The notes below the pieces were generated by a model, which searched no databases, was not told where the DNA came from, and saw only the letters and a program-made list of their open reading frames with translations. This document shows positions 60,312 to 64,000 of a DNA stretch of 64,000 nt, one piece after another (position 1 is the stretch's first letter; every line of letters starts with the position of its first letter). This stretch comes from Mesorhizobium sp. B2-3-4 (lineage in GTDB: Bacteria > Pseudomonadota > Alphaproteobacteria > Rhizobiales > Rhizobiaceae), in NCBI RefSeq assembly GCF_006442315.1, contig NZ_VFVY01000016.1:62001-126000 (forward strand), given 5' to 3'. Both the position numbers and the translations under genes were made by a program.

Positions 60312-60998
60312 ATGCGTGACAAGATCGAAGCGACGTCGGTTGCGGACGAAATGAAACTCTACTTCAGCCGCAATCCCAATCCGCGCCTGGCGGTCGCGGT
60401 GGCTCGTCACCTCGACGCGAAAGTGACCTTCGAATTCGCGTCACCCTTTGCGCCGGGGCAAGCGGAGCGGTTCCGGCCGCTCAATCCCAATCTCTCCATT
60501 CCCATCCTGGCATGGCCAGGCGGCAGCCTGTGGGAGGCCGATGCCATAGCCTGCAGGCTGTCGCGTGACGCGCGCTCGAACTTCTGGCGGAGCGGTGACG
60601 ACGAGCCCGACATGATTCGCTGGATAAGCTGGGGCAAGGAGAACTTCGCACGGGCCTGCGACATGGTGCATTTCGAGCGCGGCACCAAACAGCGCTACCG
60701 CCTCGGTCCGATCGACCATCAGTTGGTCGAGGAGGGGCTGAAACTGTTTCACACCACCGCGACCATTCTCGATGCGGCGCTGGCAGGCCGGCAGTGGCTC
60801 CTGGGGGACGAGGTCTCCTATGCCGACTTCCGCATGGCGACGTTCCTGCCGTTCAACCATGTCGCCGGACAGCCGCTCGAGGACCATCCCTGCCTCGCGC
60901 GCTGGTATCGCAGGCTCGATGCCATCGACGCCTGGCACAATCCGTTCGAGGGGCTGGATGCGCCCGAACTGCCGCCGGTGCCGGGGCAGGGCGCTTAG
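60312..60998 (+). CDS. Glutathione S-transferase family protein
   Basis: The 228-residue protein starts at an ATG with AAGGAG nine bases upstream. The N-terminal thioredoxin-like domain includes MKLYFSRNPNPRLAVAV and the cis-proline region PNLSIPILAWPGG, with the EADAIA segment that binds glutathione. The C-terminal helical domain has the LLGDEVSYADFRMATFL hallmark and ends in a helix with HPCLARWYRRLDAIDAW. The usual catalytic Tyr/Ser/Cys of the N-terminal segment is not obvious. It is divergent from the caspase gene. Confidence 0.88.
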   Translation: MRDKIEATSVADEMKLYFSRNPNPRLAVAVARHLDAKVTFEFASPFAPGQAERFRPLNPNLSIPILAWPGGSLWEADAIACRLSRDARSNFWRSGDDEPDMIRWISWGKENFARACDMVHFERGTKQRYRLGPIDHQLVEEGLKLFHTTATILDAALAGRQWLLGDEVSYADFRMATFLPFNHVAGQPLEDHPCLARWYRRLDAIDAWHNPFEGLDAPELPPVPGQGA

Positions 60999-61342
60999 GC
61001 GGCTGGAAGCGTAAACTGACGACCGGCGTATACGAAAGACAACTTGAAGACGCCGGCCGCCATTTGGGGCGTTTGGGTGCATCACGTTGGGGCACGATGC
61101 AGGGTCAGGCTAGGCGCATGTGCCGGGTCCGCAAATCGGAACACCGTCTCATGGTGAACAGGTGGTTACTATCCACAGGCCCGAGGCGGGAACCGGCAGG
61201 CGGCACGCGGTTTCCGGCCCGTCCATGGCGGCCACGGCGACGCTCTCTCATCTGTGCGCAACGCGAATCGCCTGGCCTGCGCGGCTCGACGGGCCGCGAT
61301 CGGGTTGATAAGCCCGTCTGCGAAGGAGCCGATGAGTCTGAC
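60999..61342 (+). other. Intergenic region between GST and ATPase genes
   Basis: The 344 bases between the GST stop and the ATPase start hold no gene I can support. The open frame through it is Arg-rich and joins the ATPase frame without a plausible start. I see no strong terminator or repeat. It probably contains the ATPase promoter. Confidence 0.5.
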
Positions 61343-62845
61343 ATGACCGTTGCGATCGAGATGGGACAGACGACGGCGGGCGCCCCGGCGAAGCTCGATC
61401 TCGAGGAGTTGCTGGCGACCCGCCTTCTGGTGCAGGGCAATTCCGGTTCCGGCAAGTCGCATCTGCTGCGTCGGCTCCTCGAACAGAGCGCGCCCTGGGT
61501 GCAGCAGACCATCGTCGACCCGGAAGGCGATTTCGTGTCGCTGGGCGAACGCTACGGCCATCTGGTGATCGACGCCGAGGAGCATACCGAACGCGGCCTG
61601 CAGGCGGCCGGCGAGCGCGCGCGGATTCACCGCGTCTCGACGGTGCTCAACCTTGAAGGGCTCGATGCCGAAAACCAGATGCGGCGCGCGGCCGCCTTCC
61701 TCGGCGGGCTGTTCGAGGTGGCCCGCGACCACTGGTATCCGATGCTGGTGGTGGTGGACGAGGCGCAGCTTTTCGCACCTGCTGTGGCCGGCGAGGTTTC
61801 GGACGAGGCGCGCAAGCTCTCGCTCGGCGCCATGACCAATCTGATGTGCCGTGGCCGCAAACGGGGGCTCGCCGGCATCATCGCCACGCAGCGGCTGGCC
61901 AAGCTCGCCAAGAATGTTGCGGCGGAAGCTTCCAACTTCCTCATGGGCCGCACTTTCCTCGATATCGACATGGCGCGCGCGGCCGATCTGCTCGGCATGG
62001 AGCGGCGGCAGGCGGAAGCTTTTCGCGATCTGGAGCGCGGCCAGTTCATGGCGCTCGGGCCGGCGCTGTCGCGGCGGCCGCTCGGCCTGCGCATCGGCCC
62101 GACCGATACCAGCCCGCGCAACGGCACGCCCAGGCTGATGCCGCTGCCGGAAGCCGCGCTCGAGGACGCCCGCGCCATCATCCTGGCCGCGCCGCCGCCC
62201 GAGACGGTGCGCGCGCCGCGCCGGGTGGCGTCACCGGATCTGCTGGAGCAGCTGATGGCGGCGAAAGCGGCGCCGCTCGACATCCGCCCCGAACCGGCCG
62301 GGCCGGCGCCCAGCGCCGAGGATCTGGCCGAACGGCGCGAGCGGATGGACCGTGTCCTGCGCGCCATCCTGGCCGAGCCCGATGCGGGATTCCGCGTCAT
62401 CGGCGTGCTCTACCAGGAATTCGTCGTGCGCTGCCGCATCGAGGGTCTGGCTTCGGTCATACCCGATCTCCAGGAATTCCGCCGCATGCTGACCCGCGCC
62501 CGCGCCGGGGTCGGGTCCGACATGGCCGAGGACGATGCGTGGCGCGATGTTTCGGTGCGCGCCTCGCTGCTGCCGGAGGACATGCAGGGCGTTTTCATGA
62601 TGATCGCGCGTGCCGCCAAGGAAGGCTGGCCGTGCCCGAGCGATGGCGCGATCGCCCGCGCCTATGGTTCGCATTCCATGCGCCGCGCCCGGCGCCTGCT
62701 GACCTATATCGAGGAGCAGGGCCTCATCGTCTGCCAGCTCGACGGTACGGGAAAACGCACGGTGACGCTGGTCGAACTGGCCTGGGCCACCGCGCCCGGC
62801 GACCCCAACGCCGAAGGGGCGGGGCAAGGCAGCCTGGCGCTGTGA
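61343..62845 (+). CDS. HerA/DUF87-like P-loop ATPase
   Basis: The 500-residue protein starts at ATG 61343. Upstream in-frame sequence is not family-like. Walker A is GNSGSGKS (32-39) and Walker B is LVVVDEAQLF (135-144). The sensor/arginine region is IIATQRLAKLAKNVAAEASNF, typical of HerA-like DUF87 ATPases. The C-terminal part (about 330-480) looks helical and DNA-binding-like (AYGSHSMRRARRLLTYIEEQGLI). HerA usually pairs with the NurA nuclease in DNA processing, but no NurA is present here. The next gene encodes a sulfotransferase-like protein 8 bases downstream, probably on the same transcript. Confidence 0.85.
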   Translation: MTVAIEMGQTTAGAPAKLDLEELLATRLLVQGNSGSGKSHLLRRLLEQSAPWVQQTIVDPEGDFVSLGERYGHLVIDAEEHTERGLQAAGERARIHRVSTVLNLEGLDAENQMRRAAAFLGGLFEVARDHWYPMLVVVDEAQLFAPAVAGEVSDEARKLSLGAMTNLMCRGRKRGLAGIIATQRLAKLAKNVAAEASNFLMGRTFLDIDMARAADLLGMERRQAEAFRDLERGQFMALGPALSRRPLGLRIGPTDTSPRNGTPRLMPLPEAALEDARAIILAAPPPETVRAPRRVASPDLLEQLMAAKAAPLDIRPEPAGPAPSAEDLAERRERMDRVLRAILAEPDAGFRVIGVLYQEFVVRCRIEGLASVIPDLQEFRRMLTRARAGVGSDMAEDDAWRDVSVRASLLPEDMQGVFMMIARAAKEGWPCPSDGAIARAYGSHSMRRARRLLTYIEEQGLIVCQLDGTGKRTVTLVELAWATAPGDPNAEGAGQGSLAL

Positions 62846-62852
62846 CGACCTC

Positions 62853-63668
62853 ATGAGCAGCCCGGCTCCCGGCGGTTCGCGGATCGAGCCCGGCGGCAAA
62901 GCCCGGGTCCGTATCATGGGGACGCCGCGATCCGGCACCAACCTTGCCAAGCTCCTGGTCGAAACCCATCTCAGCATGCCGGTCGTGTTCGACCGGGGTT
63001 TCTGGAAGCATGGGGTTTTTCCCGCCCTGATGGACGGGCGCACGCTGCAATATGGAGATTTGCCCATCATCGTCATGAGCAAGGATCCCATAACCCAGCT
63101 TCTGTCGTGGTTCCGCTACAGCAGGAACGACAGCATCTTCAGGCCGGCCGAATATCTCGGCCCGTTCCTGAGCCAGTCCTTCGAAATCAGGCAGGATTTC
63201 ACGCAACCCAGGCGGATGGAGTACAGGTTCCGCACGCCGGCCGACTACTGGAACCAGTTCTACTTCGCCATGGAGGCTCTTCGCCGCACCGGCGCGCCGG
63301 TGCATTTCGTGTGCTATGAGCAGCTCGTTTCCGCGCCGGCCACAAGCCTCGCTTCCATCTCCCGTTTCCTTGACCTTTCGCCGCCTTTCGATGCCGGCAG
63401 CGCGGTGACAATCCCGGGATATGCGATCGGCGCCAGCAACGACATCGACAGGCCTTCCGATCCGGCCGCCAGGCAGGGTCCGTTTGACCCGACGCGCGCG
63501 GATCTGGCGTCGGCGCTCGCCAGGATCGGATGGCGCAATGCGCGCCTCATCCTGCGCGACATCGACGAGGATGTGCTGGGTGCGACGGGGCGGCCCGGAT
63601 TTCGCGGGATCTGCAGGCAGGCGATGGGGCCAGCGGCGCTGTTGAGGTCGCTGATCGGCTTCTGGTGA
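62853..63668 (+). CDS. Sulfotransferase-like protein
   Basis: The 271-residue protein has an N-terminal phosphate-binding loop VRIMGTPRSGTNLAKLLVE (about 19-37), matching the PAPS 5'-phosphosulfate loop. IVMSKDPITQLLSWFRYSRND (about 73-93) corresponds to the 3'-phosphate site. VHFVCYEQLVSAPATSLASI and the C-terminal GFRGICR complete the pattern. It probably transfers sulfate or another group to a carbohydrate or lipid. It starts 8 bases after the ATPase stop, which suggests co-expression. The acceptor is unknown. Confidence 0.75.
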   Translation: MSSPAPGGSRIEPGGKARVRIMGTPRSGTNLAKLLVETHLSMPVVFDRGFWKHGVFPALMDGRTLQYGDLPIIVMSKDPITQLLSWFRYSRNDSIFRPAEYLGPFLSQSFEIRQDFTQPRRMEYRFRTPADYWNQFYFAMEALRRTGAPVHFVCYEQLVSAPATSLASISRFLDLSPPFDAGSAVTIPGYAIGASNDIDRPSDPAARQGPFDPTRADLASALARIGWRNARLILRDIDEDVLGATGRPGFRGICRQAMGPAALLRSLIGFW

Positions 63669-63689
63669 GGGGGCGCTGCGGCGCCCTCC

Positions 63690-64000
63690 TCAGGCGCCGC
63701 CTTTCGCCTTGCGGCCGAGACCCATGGATTTGGCCAGTTTCGAGCGGGTCGCCGAATAATTCGGCGCCACCATCGGATAGCTGGAAGGCAGGTTCCACTT
63801 CTTGCGATACTGGTCCGGCGTCAGCCCGTAATTCGTCTCGATATGCCGCTTCAGCGATTTGAAGCGCCTGCCGTCCTCCAGGCAGATGATGAAATCGGGC
63901 GTGACGGATTTCTTGACCGGGACGGCGAACCTGATCTCGTCGGGGCGGCCGTCGACGACACCATCCGAAATGGCTCGGATCGAGGCGTGTATCTTTCCGA
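63690..64000 (-). CDS. Ros/MucR family transcriptional regulator, 5' partial
   Basis: The frame runs leftward from beyond the right edge. About 102 C-terminal residues are visible. The zinc-finger-like region reads ICLEDGRRFKSLKRHIETNYG, where classic Ros has CLEC and HxxxxH. Here the second cysteine is Asp, and the last histidine position is Asn/Tyr. The C-terminal YRKKWNLPSSYPMVAPNYS and RSKLAKSMGLGRK are the standard family tail. The protein is a DNA-binding, possibly H-NS-like regulator, and Mesorhizobium encodes several paralogs with missing zinc ligands. The start lies outside the window. Confidence 0.9.
   Translation of the reverse strand, partial: GKIHASIRAISDGVVDGRPDEIRFAVPVKKSVTPDFIICLEDGRRFKSLKRHIETNYGLTPDQYRKKWNLPSSYPMVAPNYSATRSKLAKSMGLGRKAKGGA

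Noticed and set aside
1..64000. tRNA, rRNA, CRISPR, IS element or prophage genes
   Set aside because: None was found: no transposase, integrase, phage structural motifs or regularly spaced repeats. The RIME-like elements are the only repeats seen.

Overview
The window is a contiguous, GC-rich stretch of an alphaproteobacterial chromosome. It is most likely from a Mesorhizobium or close Phyllobacteriaceae relative. The pointers are a DUF680-type exported peptide (a family known mainly from Mesorhizobium), a Ros/MucR regulator with degenerate zinc ligands, a minCDE operon preceded by a CtrA box, RIME-like palindromic intergenic repeats typical of rhizobia, and a rhizopine-catabolism-like (moc-like) gene group. 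I see no tRNA, rRNA, CRISPR array, transposase or phage gene.

Layout. 0-6.2 kb: the end of a radical-SAM lysine aminomutase-like gene, then a leftward, translationally coupled operon of a Pls/PosA-like NRPS-like membrane synthetase, a polyamine-type GNAT and a phosphopantetheinyl transferase. 6.8-13.3 kb: small exported and stress-type proteins (MORN-repeat protein, DUF680, Tat-exported metallo-beta-lactamase fold enzyme, TPR protein, DoxX, DUF2934, PRC-barrel, VOC). 13.4-15.6 kb: minCDE. 16.3-29.8 kb: a sensor kinase and OmpR-type regulator divergent from a Spy-like protein and two RND efflux systems in a row with one outer-membrane factor. 29.8-36.9 kb: an Asp/Asn hydroxylase, then a ROK-regulated Ssu/Tau-type ABC importer with a sulfatase, and a DMT exporter. 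36.9-37.5 kb: an AT-richer orphan with a nucleotidyltransferase-like motif. 37.6-42.3 kb: a three-subunit molybdenum hydroxylase divergent from a TetR gene. 42.4-47.2 kb: a DeoR regulator and a ribose-type sugar ABC importer. 47.4-52.7 kb: bestrophin-like channel, DUF899 protein, an unusual HTH protein with a beta-propeller protein, and an aldo-keto reductase. 52.7-57.1 kb: a leftward group of LacI regulator, PanB-like protein, di-iron membrane hydroxylase, sugar-binding protein and MocE-like Rieske ferredoxin. 57.2-64 kb: a secreted caspase-TPR protein, a GST, a HerA-like ATPase, a sulfotransferase-like protein and a partial MucR.

How the genes work together. The window is dominated by self-contained modules, each with a regulator and often a visible candidate operator: direct repeats between the response regulator and the efflux genes, an A/T palindrome over the ROK promoter, a palindrome at the TetR promoter, twin palindromes at the sugar ABC operon, and a shared 16-bp site flanking the LacI gene. 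The most interesting modules are the NRPS-like homopolymer synthetase operon and the moc-like module, whose binding protein has no permease or ATPase beside it.

Limits: all families were assigned by eye from motifs and length. Starts were chosen from Shine-Dalgarno sequences and conserved N-termini. Substrates are inferred.
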